From contig NZ_JAHKRM010000001.1 in assembly GCF_019396345.1 (NCBI RefSeq), forward strand, positions 62,001 to 126,000: a stretch of 64,000 nucleotides of DNA, in the 5' to 3' direction. The stretch is from Nonomuraea guangzhouensis. Its GTDB lineage: Bacteria > Actinomycetota > Actinomycetes > Streptosporangiales > Streptosporangiaceae. Positions 20,444 to 28,286 of the stretch are shown here, one piece after another. The position numbers and the translations under genes are program-made. The notes under the pieces are model-generated. The model was not told the DNA's origin. It saw only the letters and a list, made by a program, of their open reading frames with translations, and searched no databases. Position 1 is the stretch's first letter, and every line of letters starts with the position of its first letter.

Positions 20444-21949
20444 GTGCCCCCCACAACTACAGAAGCAGCGGCTTCCTCCCCCGAACCGCTTGAAGCGGTT
20501 GTTCAACTTCGTCGTACGTCGCGTACGCGAGCAAGCGATGCTCCTGGCGTCCCGGACGCGGCAGACGTCCTCAGGCGTGCCAACGTCGACGAGGACCAGC
20601 CGTTCATCCTGGGGCCCGACGGCTCCTACGACCTTCAGCTCAATCGGTGCCTGCGCGAGCTCGACGGCTGGGGCGTGCGCTCGGAGAACGGCCGTCTGGC
20701 CTACAGCCGGGACATCATGCTGTTCTGCCGGTTTCTGCACGAGTCACGCGGCGGCAAGTCGATCTGGGAGTGCGACGGCGCCGACTTGCGCGCCTACAAG
20801 GTGGTGCGGCTGCGCACTCCGGGCCCGCACCAGGTGACGGTGGGCACCTGGAACCGGTCGATCGCCGCGCTGGACAAGTGGGTGCAGTGGGCGATCTATG
20901 AAGGGCTGCTGGCTGGCGAGCCGTTCCGCTACGTCGACAAGACGGTGCTCACGCCGCAAGGACTCAAGCAGGTCCGGGTGAACGATCAGCATGAGGACGA
21001 CCCGGAAGATGCGCCACCGGAGTTCGTGTCGATGGAGGACTACCTGCTCTGGCGGGACGTCGGCCTACGCGGTGAGCTGCCCGAGGGCCGGCCGGACCCG
21101 AGCTGGCGCGGGCGGCACGGCGAGCGCAACGCGATGTTCGCCGACACACTGGTGCATACCGGCATGCGGCTGGGCGAGGGCGCGAGTCTGCTGATCAGCG
21201 AGGTGCCGCCGTTGCACGGCGCCCGGCTGGTCGGGGATGTGAGGCTGTCAGCCGCGGTGACCAAGCGCGGCAAGCGCAGGACGGTTTACCTGCCCAAACG
21301 CGTGCTGCGCGCGCTGCACCACTTTGTCGAGATCGAGCGGGACGAGCTGGTGCAGCGGGTGCTGTCCCAGGGCGGTTACCCGGTGCTCGAGGGTGATCTG
21401 CTGGTGGCGCGGGCCGGGCGTCACGCGCTGCGGCTGCTCGACACGAGCAAGGCGTGGTCTTACAACGCGATCGGCGCCGCGGATCGGCAGCGGCTGCTGC
21501 GCGTGGATAGCGACGGGGTGCCGGCTGGGCCGTTGTGGTTATGGCTGGGTGATGAGGGGCAGCCGCTGCAGCCGTCGACCTGGCAGTCGGCGTTCCGGCG
21601 GGCCAACCAGCGGTGCGCCAAGTTCGGCATCCCGACGGAGATCCATCCGCATACCCTGCGCCACGTCTATGCGGTTCACATGCTCGGGCTGCTGCTGCGG
21701 CAGACCTTGCGGGAGCTCGGCCGGCCGGAGAACGCCAGCCTCGCGCGGGCTGAGATCCGGCGGCTGCTGATCGGCAATCCGATGCGCAGGCTGCAGCTGC
21801 TGCTGGGCCACAGCCAGGAGTCGACCGTCTACACCTACCTGGACGTTCTCGACGACGCCCAGGACATCGTGCTGGCCGCGCTGGCCGAATGGGACGCGCA
21901 GATCGCGGCGCTGGAGGCGGTCAAGCCCGGTGCCGAGGCGGCCGAATGA
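20444..21949 (+). CDS. Tyrosine recombinase 1 of the element (TnpA-like)
   Basis: A 501-residue site-specific recombinase. An N-terminal SAM-like DNA-binding domain (about residues 50-150) precedes a catalytic domain with the full residue set: Arg in HTGMRLGEGASLL, Lys in the KRGKRRTVYLP hairpin, HPHTLRHVYAVHML, and LLGHSQESTVYTYLDV holding the nucleophile Tyr. The GTG at 20444 is the first start after the element end. Its stop overlaps the next gene by four bases. With a complete active site it is the best candidate for the strand-cleaving enzyme. Confidence 0.9.
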   Translation: MPPTTTEAAASSPEPLEAVVQLRRTSRTRASDAPGVPDAADVLRRANVDEDQPFILGPDGSYDLQLNRCLRELDGWGVRSENGRLAYSRDIMLFCRFLHESRGGKSIWECDGADLRAYKVVRLRTPGPHQVTVGTWNRSIAALDKWVQWAIYEGLLAGEPFRYVDKTVLTPQGLKQVRVNDQHEDDPEDAPPEFVSMEDYLLWRDVGLRGELPEGRPDPSWRGRHGERNAMFADTLVHTGMRLGEGASLLISEVPPLHGARLVGDVRLSAAVTKRGKRRTVYLPKRVLRALHHFVEIERDELVQRVLSQGGYPVLEGDLLVARAGRHALRLLDTSKAWSYNAIGAADRQRLLRVDSDGVPAGPLWLWLGDEGQPLQPSTWQSAFRRANQRCAKFGIPTEIHPHTLRHVYAVHMLGLLLRQTLRELGRPENASLARAEIRRLLIGNPMRRLQLLLGHSQESTVYTYLDVLDDAQDIVLAALAEWDAQIAALEAVKPGAEAAE

Positions 21950-23766
21950 GTCCGCGACGCGGCCGTGTTCGTTTCCCCACGGCGGCGAACATGCCAGCCG
22001 AGCCGGTCGCGATCCCGGCGATCGGGCCCATCGTCTTCTCGGCCCGGTTCCAAGGACGGGAGGTGACCTTCGATCTGTCGGACCTGCCTTGCCCGCGACT
22101 GGTCAGGCACCTGGCACGGGCTTTGGCCGGTATCGCAGGCGACACCGGCAGCCAGCGCTCTCATCGCACCACGGAAGACAGCTTGCGCGCAGTGCGGTCG
22201 TTCGTGCAGTTCGTCGCCGCGGTCAACCCTGCCACGGCCGGGGAGTTCGGGCTGGAGGACCTTACGCCTGAGCTGTTGGAGGGCTACGAACACCATTTGT
22301 TGGCGCGACACGGGGACAAAAGCTCGACCCCTTACATCATGGTCGTCGCGGTGATCAAGCTCTTGCGCCTTGCAGCTGAAGCGAACGCGGACAAGGTCGG
22401 CTTGGAGATGCGGGTCCGGCTGGACTTCACCACCACGACGACAGGGTGGGCCTACAGCCCGTTGGACTCCTATCCGTTCCCGGTCTTCGAAGCCATCGAG
22501 GCTGCCGCCTCGTCGGACGTCCGCGCGATCCGTGACCGCATTCTGGAGGGCGAACGCCTGGCCGCGTCCGGTCAGGATCCTGAGGTCGGTGGTTGGCGCC
22601 AGCTGGAGAACATTCTCTGGCACGTCGCCCATCGAGGGCCACTCACCAGAGGGGATCTGGACAGGCCGGACTTTCGCAGCATGATCAACCGGCACGGCGG
22701 CATTCGCGGGGTGAACAGCAGGCTGTTTTTGATCTCTGCGGACCTGGTGCCGCTTCTGGTGCTGCTGATCTGCCAGACCGGACTGGAGCCCGAGTGCGTC
22801 AAGAGTCTGCGAGCGGACTGCCTGATCAACCCCGGCCGCGGGTTCGTGAGCATCGCCTACGTCAAGAACCGCGCTCGCGGGGCCACACACAAGACGATGC
22901 GGGTGGCCGACGGCGGCGCCCTGCACTACCCGGGCGGGCTGCTCCGGCTCACCTTGAGGCTCACCCAGCGCGGCCGCGATCTGCTTGGCACCGACAAGCT
23001 TTGGACCCATGTTCACTACGACGGCCCAGAGCTCTCGTTCGAGTACCGGCGTTCGCTGAACCTTTTCATGACCGGGTGGATGCGGCGGCATGGGCTGGAG
23101 GAACTTACCGACCGTGACGGAGGTCCTGCCCATCTGGACATGCGGCGGCTGCGCAAGACCTACAAGTCGCGCCGCTACCTGCAAACATCTGGCGTCCTTG
23201 AGGACTTCGCCGAGGGCCATACCAAGGGGGTCGCCGCCCGCCACTACGCCGACATTGAGGCCCACCGCGAGCTGCACGACGACGCGGTGGAGAGCGGGCT
23301 TCGGGAGGCTCTGGCGACGGCGTTGGATCCGCCTGTCGTCCTGGACGACGATGGTGACCGTCTGGACGATGGCGAACCGCTGCCTCCGGACGAGGTTCGC
23401 ACGGCTCTGTCCGGCGCGAACGACGTCTGGCTGGCCTCCTGCAAAGACTTCTACGCCTCGCCCTACGCGCTCAAGAAGGGGTCAAGCTGCCCGGTGGCCG
23501 TCTGGGGCTGCTTGGAGTGCCCCAACGCGGTGTTCACCACCCGGCACCTGCCCAGCATCCTGAGCTTCCTGGCCTTCCTGGAAGAGCAGCGGGAGGAGTA
23601 CTCGATCCAGGAATGGAAGGCCCGCTACGGGCTGGCCTGGGAACGGATCGTCCACGGGATCCGGCCCAAGTTCAGCGACCAGCAGATCGTCACCGCCCAG
23701 GCCATCGCCGAGGCCAACGGCCCGAGCCTGGCCCTGCCCGTTCAGTTCTTGGAGATCATCACGTGA
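21946..23766 (+). CDS. Tyrosine recombinase 2 of the element (large, atypical active site)
   Basis: A 606-residue recombinase from the ATG at 21946, which overlaps the stop of gene 1 (ATGA). The C-terminal catalytic region shows KNRARGATHKTM, then HLDMRRLRKTYKSRR and GHTKGVAARHYADIE with the likely nucleophile Tyr. Where other family members have TGxR, this protein reads QTGLEPECVKSLRADC, so the first catalytic Arg appears to be replaced by Glu, although a nearby Arg might substitute. A cysteine-bearing tail (SCPVAVWGCLECPNAVF) may bind zinc. It is likely a partner of the other two recombinases. Confidence 0.82.
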   Translation: MSPRRGRVRFPTAANMPAEPVAIPAIGPIVFSARFQGREVTFDLSDLPCPRLVRHLARALAGIAGDTGSQRSHRTTEDSLRAVRSFVQFVAAVNPATAGEFGLEDLTPELLEGYEHHLLARHGDKSSTPYIMVVAVIKLLRLAAEANADKVGLEMRVRLDFTTTTTGWAYSPLDSYPFPVFEAIEAAASSDVRAIRDRILEGERLAASGQDPEVGGWRQLENILWHVAHRGPLTRGDLDRPDFRSMINRHGGIRGVNSRLFLISADLVPLLVLLICQTGLEPECVKSLRADCLINPGRGFVSIAYVKNRARGATHKTMRVADGGALHYPGGLLRLTLRLTQRGRDLLGTDKLWTHVHYDGPELSFEYRRSLNLFMTGWMRRHGLEELTDRDGGPAHLDMRRLRKTYKSRRYLQTSGVLEDFAEGHTKGVAARHYADIEAHRELHDDAVESGLREALATALDPPVVLDDDGDRLDDGEPLPPDEVRTALSGANDVWLASCKDFYASPYALKKGSSCPVAVWGCLECPNAVFTTRHLPSILSFLAFLEEQREEYSIQEWKARYGLAWERIVHGIRPKFSDQQIVTAQAIAEANGPSLALPVQFLEIIT

Positions 23767-25907
23767 GCACAGCGCCTCAGCTCGGTCCCATCGCTGCCGA
23801 GCCGATCCCCGATGACGCCTACGTCTTGCCCGAGGCACTCACTGAAGGCGCGCCAGCCCGCGGCCCCCGCTTTGCCGACGAGGTCTGGGATTTGCGCCCC
23901 TTCGTTCCCCGCACACAGCGGCAGACCGCCTGCTATTTCGCTGACCTGGACGACGTCACCCAGCGCACGCTCCGGGAGTTTCTCTATTCCAGGATCCGGC
24001 GAGGTCCTGCGGCTGACGGCTCGGGCAGGTCTGTCGGCCGACCTCTCAAGATCACTTCGCTTTCTAGCACGGCGTTCAGGATCAAGTCTGCCCTGAGGAC
24101 GCTGCGGCAAGTCGGTGCCAACCGGTTGTCAGAGGTCACCGCAGAGCATCTGCAGGATGCCTTGATGATCTGGATGGCCAAGTCACCGAATTTGGCGCAG
24201 ACCTACGTCAATGAGCTGAAGCACCTGGCCGCCCACGGCCCGTTCCTCAGCCAGGACCGCCTGCTCATCTTGCCCTGGCCGGGCCGCTCCGCCACAGCAG
24301 TCGCAGGCATAAGGAGGAGCCGAGAGAACGTCACCGACCGCATCCCCGAGGAGGTCAGCAGCCCATTGATCAAGGCTGCAGTGTTTTACGTTCAGCACGC
24401 CGGCAAGGACCTCTTGGCCGCCCGTCACGAGGTCCAGGCCCTCCACGTCGCCCGCGCGGGTTTCCCCCGGCGAGGTCATGGCCGGACTGAAGCCCTGATC
24501 CGCTCCTTCATCGCCGAACGCCGGGCCAGCGGCCGGGGCATCCCCGCGTTGAACATCGAGCACGCACACACCTGCCCGGACGCGGCGATCGTCGACAGAG
24601 TCGTGCAGCGCCCGAACAACAGCATGATCGGCCTGCTGGTCGGAGCCTTCATGATGGGAAAGCGCTATCGGGACCTTCTCCGCCAGGCGGGCGACGAACT
24701 CGGCTACGAACCCGGAGGCCTGGACACCTCCATGTCGATCTGGCCCGACACCGGTCGCCCATGGCGAACCTGGCTGGACCCCTGGACCCTGCGCCTGGAA
24801 CTCACCTACCTGCGAACCGCCTGCTGGATCGTGATCGCCTTCCTGTCAGGCGCCAGAGACGTCGAAATACGGGAACTCCAGCGCGATTGCGCTTTCGTCG
24901 ACACCGCGGACGATGGCCGTCCTCGCTACAAACTCCGCGGCCGCGTTTTCAAAGGGCGCAAGCTCACCGGCGATGAAGCCGAGTGGGTTGTCCTCGACGT
25001 GGTGCACCAAGCTGTCGACATCCTCCTGGAGCTTAACGACGACCCGACCCATCTGTTCGGGCACCTCAAAGGCGACAACGCTGGATACAGACTGCTGGGC
25101 GCCGTCAACCTCAAACTCGCCCGATTCCGCGACCACGTCAACGACCTATTCAGCCCGCCCGGCGACCAGTTCATCCCCAACACGCCCGTCACTCAAGACA
25201 CCGACGACCTCGCTGACTCCGCCGATGCCCGCCCACCGGACGGACTTGCCTGGACCTTCAACACTCGGCAGTTCCGCCGCACGCTGGCCTGGCACATCGC
25301 CCACCAACCCTTCGGGATCGTGGCCGGCGCCCGGCAGTTCCACCACACCAAAACGATCATGTTCGAGGGATACGCCGGCACCTCAGCGTCCGGGTTCGCC
25401 GCCGAGGTCGCTGCGGAAGAAGCCGTCGCCAACCTCGACTACCTGGAAGACCTCTATCGCGACTGGAACGACGGCGGCCGTTCCAGCGGCGGAGCGGCCC
25501 GTCGCATCGATGCGGAGTTCGACCGCATCCGGCGTGAACTCGGCGACCTGCCCGGTGTCGTGGCCAGCCCGTCCCGGCTGCGCACGATGTTGCAGCACCT
25601 CACCAAAATCCTTCACCCGGGCACGCTCAACGACTGCTTCTTCCAGTCCTCCACCGCCGTCTGCGCCAAACGCGCCAAGCCTCTCGGCCGACCACTGCCG
25701 ATGATCAACATGTGTTCCGCCTGCCCCAACTCCCGGCGGACCGCACTTCACCTGCCCCGTCTCGTCACGGCCCGCGATCAGGCCCGGGACGCCCTCGACG
25801 CTCCGGCCGAGCTGCCGCCTCTGCAGCAGATCGCGCTCACCGACTACGTCACCGGGTTCGACCAGCTCATCGCCGAGCTTCACGAGGACGGAGCATCCTG
25901 CCTATGA
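23763..25907 (+). CDS. Tyrosine recombinase 3 of the element (large)
   Basis: A 714-residue recombinase starting at the GTG at 23763, which overlaps the stop of gene 2 by four bases. The catalytic domain lies in the second half: Arg in FLSGARDVEIRELQRDC, Lys in RVFKGRKLTGDE, then NTRQFRRTLAWHIAHQP and HHTKTIMFEGYAG with the Tyr nucleophile, a pattern known from large actinobacterial integrases. Near the C-terminus, paired cysteines (CFFQSSTAVC and NMCSACPNS) suggest a metal-binding module. The whole-length architecture resembles the TnpB type. Confidence 0.88.
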   Translation: MSTAPQLGPIAAEPIPDDAYVLPEALTEGAPARGPRFADEVWDLRPFVPRTQRQTACYFADLDDVTQRTLREFLYSRIRRGPAADGSGRSVGRPLKITSLSSTAFRIKSALRTLRQVGANRLSEVTAEHLQDALMIWMAKSPNLAQTYVNELKHLAAHGPFLSQDRLLILPWPGRSATAVAGIRRSRENVTDRIPEEVSSPLIKAAVFYVQHAGKDLLAARHEVQALHVARAGFPRRGHGRTEALIRSFIAERRASGRGIPALNIEHAHTCPDAAIVDRVVQRPNNSMIGLLVGAFMMGKRYRDLLRQAGDELGYEPGGLDTSMSIWPDTGRPWRTWLDPWTLRLELTYLRTACWIVIAFLSGARDVEIRELQRDCAFVDTADDGRPRYKLRGRVFKGRKLTGDEAEWVVLDVVHQAVDILLELNDDPTHLFGHLKGDNAGYRLLGAVNLKLARFRDHVNDLFSPPGDQFIPNTPVTQDTDDLADSADARPPDGLAWTFNTRQFRRTLAWHIAHQPFGIVAGARQFHHTKTIMFEGYAGTSASGFAAEVAAEEAVANLDYLEDLYRDWNDGGRSSGGAARRIDAEFDRIRRELGDLPGVVASPSRLRTMLQHLTKILHPGTLNDCFFQSSTAVCAKRAKPLGRPLPMINMCSACPNSRRTALHLPRLVTARDQARDALDAPAELPPLQQIALTDYVTGFDQLIAELHEDGASCL

Positions 25908-26389
25908 CCGGCACCGACAGCGACCGGACCGTTCAGGCCGCGTTCGCGCGCCTGGCCCGCGAACACGCTCTCACCGACCTCGACCGGCAGATCATGAACG
26001 GCTTCGAACGGCTCATGCTCGGCCGGCCCGAGATCAGCGACGGCACCGTCACCGTCACCAACATCTGCGTCGAGGCCGGCGTGTCCCGCGCCTCCTACTA
26101 CCGCTCGCCGGTCGCTGCCGTGATCAAGGAGCTTATGGTGGCCCCGACGGTCGCCCGGCCCGAGGTCGAGGAACTGCGAGCTGAGATCAGCCGGTTGAAG
26201 AAGGCCGAGCGCAAGCTGCGTTCGGACAAGGCCACCGAGCTCCGCGAGCTGACCGACACGGTGAACACCTACGCCGACCACATCCAGGTCCTCACGCTGC
26301 GCAACGCCGCTCTGGAAGAAGAGAACGGGCTCCTTCGCAAGCGGCTGGAACGCGCCGCCGACAACGTCACCCCGCTGAAGGACCGCTGA
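25904..26389 (+). CDS. TnpC-like HTH/coiled-coil accessory protein (DUF6262 type)
   Basis: A 161-residue protein with a four-base overlap with recombinase 3. Residues 1-75 contain a helix-turn-helix of TetR-like shape (VTVTNICVEAGVSRASYYRS). Residues 85-150 form a charged coiled coil (EELRAEISRLKKAERKLR and EEENGLLRKRL). This is the layout of TnpC of Tn554-type elements, which assists the recombinases and influences frequency and orientation of insertion. It ends the recombination operon of four translationally coupled genes. Confidence 0.78.
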   Translation: MTGTDSDRTVQAAFARLAREHALTDLDRQIMNGFERLMLGRPEISDGTVTVTNICVEAGVSRASYYRSPVAAVIKELMVAPTVARPEVEELRAEISRLKKAERKLRSDKATELRELTDTVNTYADHIQVLTLRNAALEEENGLLRKRLERAADNVTPLKDR

Positions 26390-26427
26390 GGTCTGCACGT
26401 GTCGACGGCGCCGTCCCGGCTGTCCGG

Positions 26428-26706
26428 TTAATCGGATTTGTTGGCCACTAACTGGTTCAGCACACTGATGACCGTCAGGCCCCCCGTGATGGCGGCGGCC
26501 AGGCCGACCACACAGCCGATGGCCGTCGCCGCCGCCGGGCCCGCGTCATGCGCCACGAGCCCGGCGGTGAGCCCGGCGCCCAAGCCGATGATCAACGCCG
26601 CCGTCATCGACAACACGACGATCATGAAGGTGCGCGTGGAGAACAGCGCGGCGTTCGCCTCCGCCGGGTTCTCAGGCCGTATTGCGGGAGGTCGTACTCT
26701 GAACAT
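26428..26706 (-). CDS. Small membrane protein, element passenger
   Basis: A 92-residue protein with two hydrophobic helices (FMIVVLSMTAALIIGLGAGL and ATAIGCVVGLAAAITGGL) separated by a short polar loop, and a cytosolic-looking N-terminus rich in Arg and Pro. The ATG at 26706 is preferred over more upstream starts because AGAGGAA precedes it. It is on the opposite strand to all other element genes. No family was recognised; a two-helix arrangement also fits holin-like or small toxin-like proteins, but nothing proves that. Confidence 0.6.
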   Translation of the reverse strand: MFRVRPPAIRPENPAEANAALFSTRTFMIVVLSMTAALIIGLGAGLTAGLVAHDAGPAAATAIGCVVGLAAAITGGLTVISVLNQLVANKSD

Positions 26707-26946
26707 GCGGTGTTTCCTCTCAGTCGAACAGGCGATGAGGCACCACACGGAGCGGGTCCCGGCTTCCACCCGGGGACCGCTCCCCCTAATGAACGGGCTC
26801 GGTTCGGCGCCTCGCTCTCCATCATTCGGCGCAAACACCGCGATGGCGAGTAGGCTGGGAGCACGCTCTAACCCGCCAGGGATACAGCAGATATCAAGTT
26901 GTGAGGGTGAGTCACTGGCGGGTTAAGACGTTCAGATCAAGAGGTC

Positions 26947-27945
26947 ATGATTTTGTTCAAACTAAATTTGTTCCTCCTCTCGCTCCCGGCGAAGGAGCGG
27001 GCACGACTCGCCCGCCGTCTCGACCGACTGGTTGTGACCGAGCCGCTCATCGAGGGGGCGGCAGCCAAGCTGAAGGCCCTGGGACGGCATAGGACAGTGC
27101 GAGTGCGGTCCCGATTCGTCTACCAGTCCCAGCCCGCTCCAGGAGACGCCTCGGATCGCAGACTGCCGCCGCCGTCGGATCGCCCGCCGGCGACTCGCAT
27201 GCTCAGCCCGAGGGGCATCGCTCTTCGCTTCTACCTGATCGCCCTCTGCGCCGCCCAGATGCGGACCAAGGCCGGTGGCCGGCCCCGCAACGATCTACCG
27301 CTGATCGCCGGAGGCGACGAAACAGGGTGGATCGACCTGATCGCCGTGCCCGTCAAACCGCAGCGGTCAGGCAACTTCAGCGCCAGCCCATCAAGTAAGA
27401 AGCACCGGCAGGTGATCTCGGCTCTCCACCATCTCTCCGACCCCGACGTCCAGCTGGTCCGCCTGCCCAAGGCGGGCAAGAAGTCGGGCAAGTTTGAAGG
27501 TTTTCAGCTTTGCGACGAAGGGGGCGTCAGGGCCGACGGCGAGGTTCCTGACTATTCCGTGCCCAGGGCGACCGACCTCACCTTTGAACTGCCCCTCGGG
27601 CTGTTCACGAACGGCTGGATCCATCTGCTGGAAGACACCGAACTCGCGTTCCTGATGATGGTCGCCCACGCCTCCCAGCGAACCGACCCGGAAGAGCGGG
27701 TCAAGATCGAAAGCGGGACTCGGCTCCTCCACTACGGCCTCGGACGGGACGCTTACGAAGCGCACAAGACGCTCGAAGCTTTCGGCCTGCTGGACGTCGA
27801 TATCGACGAGAGCCGCCACGAGGACGGAAGAGTAATGAACTACGGCAAAGGCGGACAAGCCCGGCTGCACGCGTTCCGCCTCCTGCCCGACGGATTCGAC
27901 GAGCCCGCAGCGGCCACGATCACGAAGGCCCTCAAAGCCCCCTAA
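26947..27945 (+). CDS. Unknown protein with probable winged-helix C-terminus, element passenger
   Basis: A 332-residue protein not recognised as a named family. Its C-terminal half (about residues 215-300) has the layout of a winged helix: FTNGWIHLLEDTELAFLMMV, then RLLHYGLGRDAYEAHKTLEA and FGLLDVDIDE. This resembles replication-initiator or regulator folds in which Y-G-L-x-R-D-x-Y-E-x-H occurs. The N-terminus (MILFKLNLFLLSLPAKERAR) is encoded by conspicuously AT-rich DNA, and a short AGAGG stands directly before the ATG. It is the last gene before the right end of the element. Possible roles are element copy control, regulation or defence. Confidence 0.65.
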   Translation: MILFKLNLFLLSLPAKERARLARRLDRLVVTEPLIEGAAAKLKALGRHRTVRVRSRFVYQSQPAPGDASDRRLPPPSDRPPATRMLSPRGIALRFYLIALCAAQMRTKAGGRPRNDLPLIAGGDETGWIDLIAVPVKPQRSGNFSASPSSKKHRQVISALHHLSDPDVQLVRLPKAGKKSGKFEGFQLCDEGGVRADGEVPDYSVPRATDLTFELPLGLFTNGWIHLLEDTELAFLMMVAHASQRTDPEERVKIESGTRLLHYGLGRDAYEAHKTLEAFGLLDVDIDESRHEDGRVMNYGKGGQARLHAFRLLPDGFDEPAAATITKALKAP

Positions 27946-27986
27946 GACGCGACGTTACTCACACTCGAACCCGCCTGGTCTCGGCT

Positions 27987-28031
27987 GAGACACTCTCGGC
28001 CGAGACAGCTTGACAGATCACATAACGCCGT
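27987..28031. repeat. Right end of the element: subterminal sites and core
   Basis: GAGACA (reverse complement TGTCTC) occurs at 27987-27992 and 28002-28007, each within an approximate palindrome (GTCTCGGCTGAGAC and TCTCGGCCGAGA). From the second copy to the GCCGT core at 28027-28031 there are exactly 19 nt, mirroring the left end. Beyond the core the sequence is yraN. Confidence 0.75.
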
Positions 28032-28134
28032 GGCGGCAGCGCCAGTTGCGTTCGATGATGGTCATTCCCTCGGCTTCCAGGTAGTTGACGGCGAGTTGCT
28101 CGCCGTGTTTGCCGAGGTCGTTCCTCGTGGCCAT
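28027..28134 (-). pseudogene. yraN: yraN (UPF0102), 5' fragment
   Basis: The ATG at 28134 with GGAGG nine bases upstream starts MATRNDLGKHGEQLAVNYLE and continues to RNWRCRHG, the N-terminal helix and first strand of UPF0102 proteins. After the core the frame reads only two element-encoded residues to a stop at 28018. The missing remainder lies at 20115-20365. The separated halves leave no complete nuclease-like fold. Confidence 0.9.
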
Positions 28135-28198
28135 GTGGCACCTCCGGGCCCTGACTTTCGCGTATCGGGGGTGGAGGGGGTCGGGCCGAGCGAGGTTC

Positions 28199-28238
28199 TG
28201 TGGATAGGCCGGGGTGGTGGGGGCGGGGTTGTGGATAA
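28199..28238. other. Two DnaA-box-like sites upstream of yraN
   Basis: TGTGGATAG (28199-28207) and TGTGGATAA (28230-28238) have reverse complements CTATCCACA and TTATCCACA. The second is a perfect 9-mer match to the classical DnaA box. They stand 31 bp apart upstream of the yraN start. No AT-rich unwinding region is near, so an origin is not indicated. Confidence 0.35.
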
Positions 28239-28286
28239 GTGCGGAGCGGATCCAGGTGTCCGGCACCGCGCTGAGTGAACGGCGCT

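Larger units (their letters stand above)
20361..28031 (+). mobile_element. Three-recombinase (Tn554-like) element inserted in yraN
   Basis: The element is bounded by GCCGT at 20361-20365 and 28027-28031, the only bases shared by both junctions. Removing 7,666 bp joins RNWRCRHG to EIDVIAEDG and restores a yraN of about 117 residues, the normal length, so the boundary is well supported. Cargo in order: three tyrosine recombinases and a small HTH/coiled-coil protein with overlapping genes, then a small membrane protein (minus strand) and a 332-residue protein of unknown function. Tn554 also carries recombinases (tnpA, tnpB) plus a small tnpC and has no terminal inverted repeats. RIT elements carry three recombinases but smaller ones. 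I infer a Tn554-related element with an extra recombinase. Confidence 0.9.

Noticed and set aside
20361..28031. Classification as a RIT (recombinase-in-trio) element
   Set aside because: Three adjacent recombinases fit, but RIT proteins are about 300-400 residues and the elements have longer terminal inverted repeats; here two recombinases exceed 600 residues, a TnpC-like gene follows and no long inverted repeats are seen.
20361..28031. Integrative conjugative element or prophage
   Set aside because: No relaxase, type IV secretion, FtsK-like translocase, capsid or terminase genes are present; the element is only 7.7 kb.
28199..28238. Replication origin
   Set aside because: Only two DnaA-like boxes, no AT-rich segment and no dnaA or dnaN nearby.
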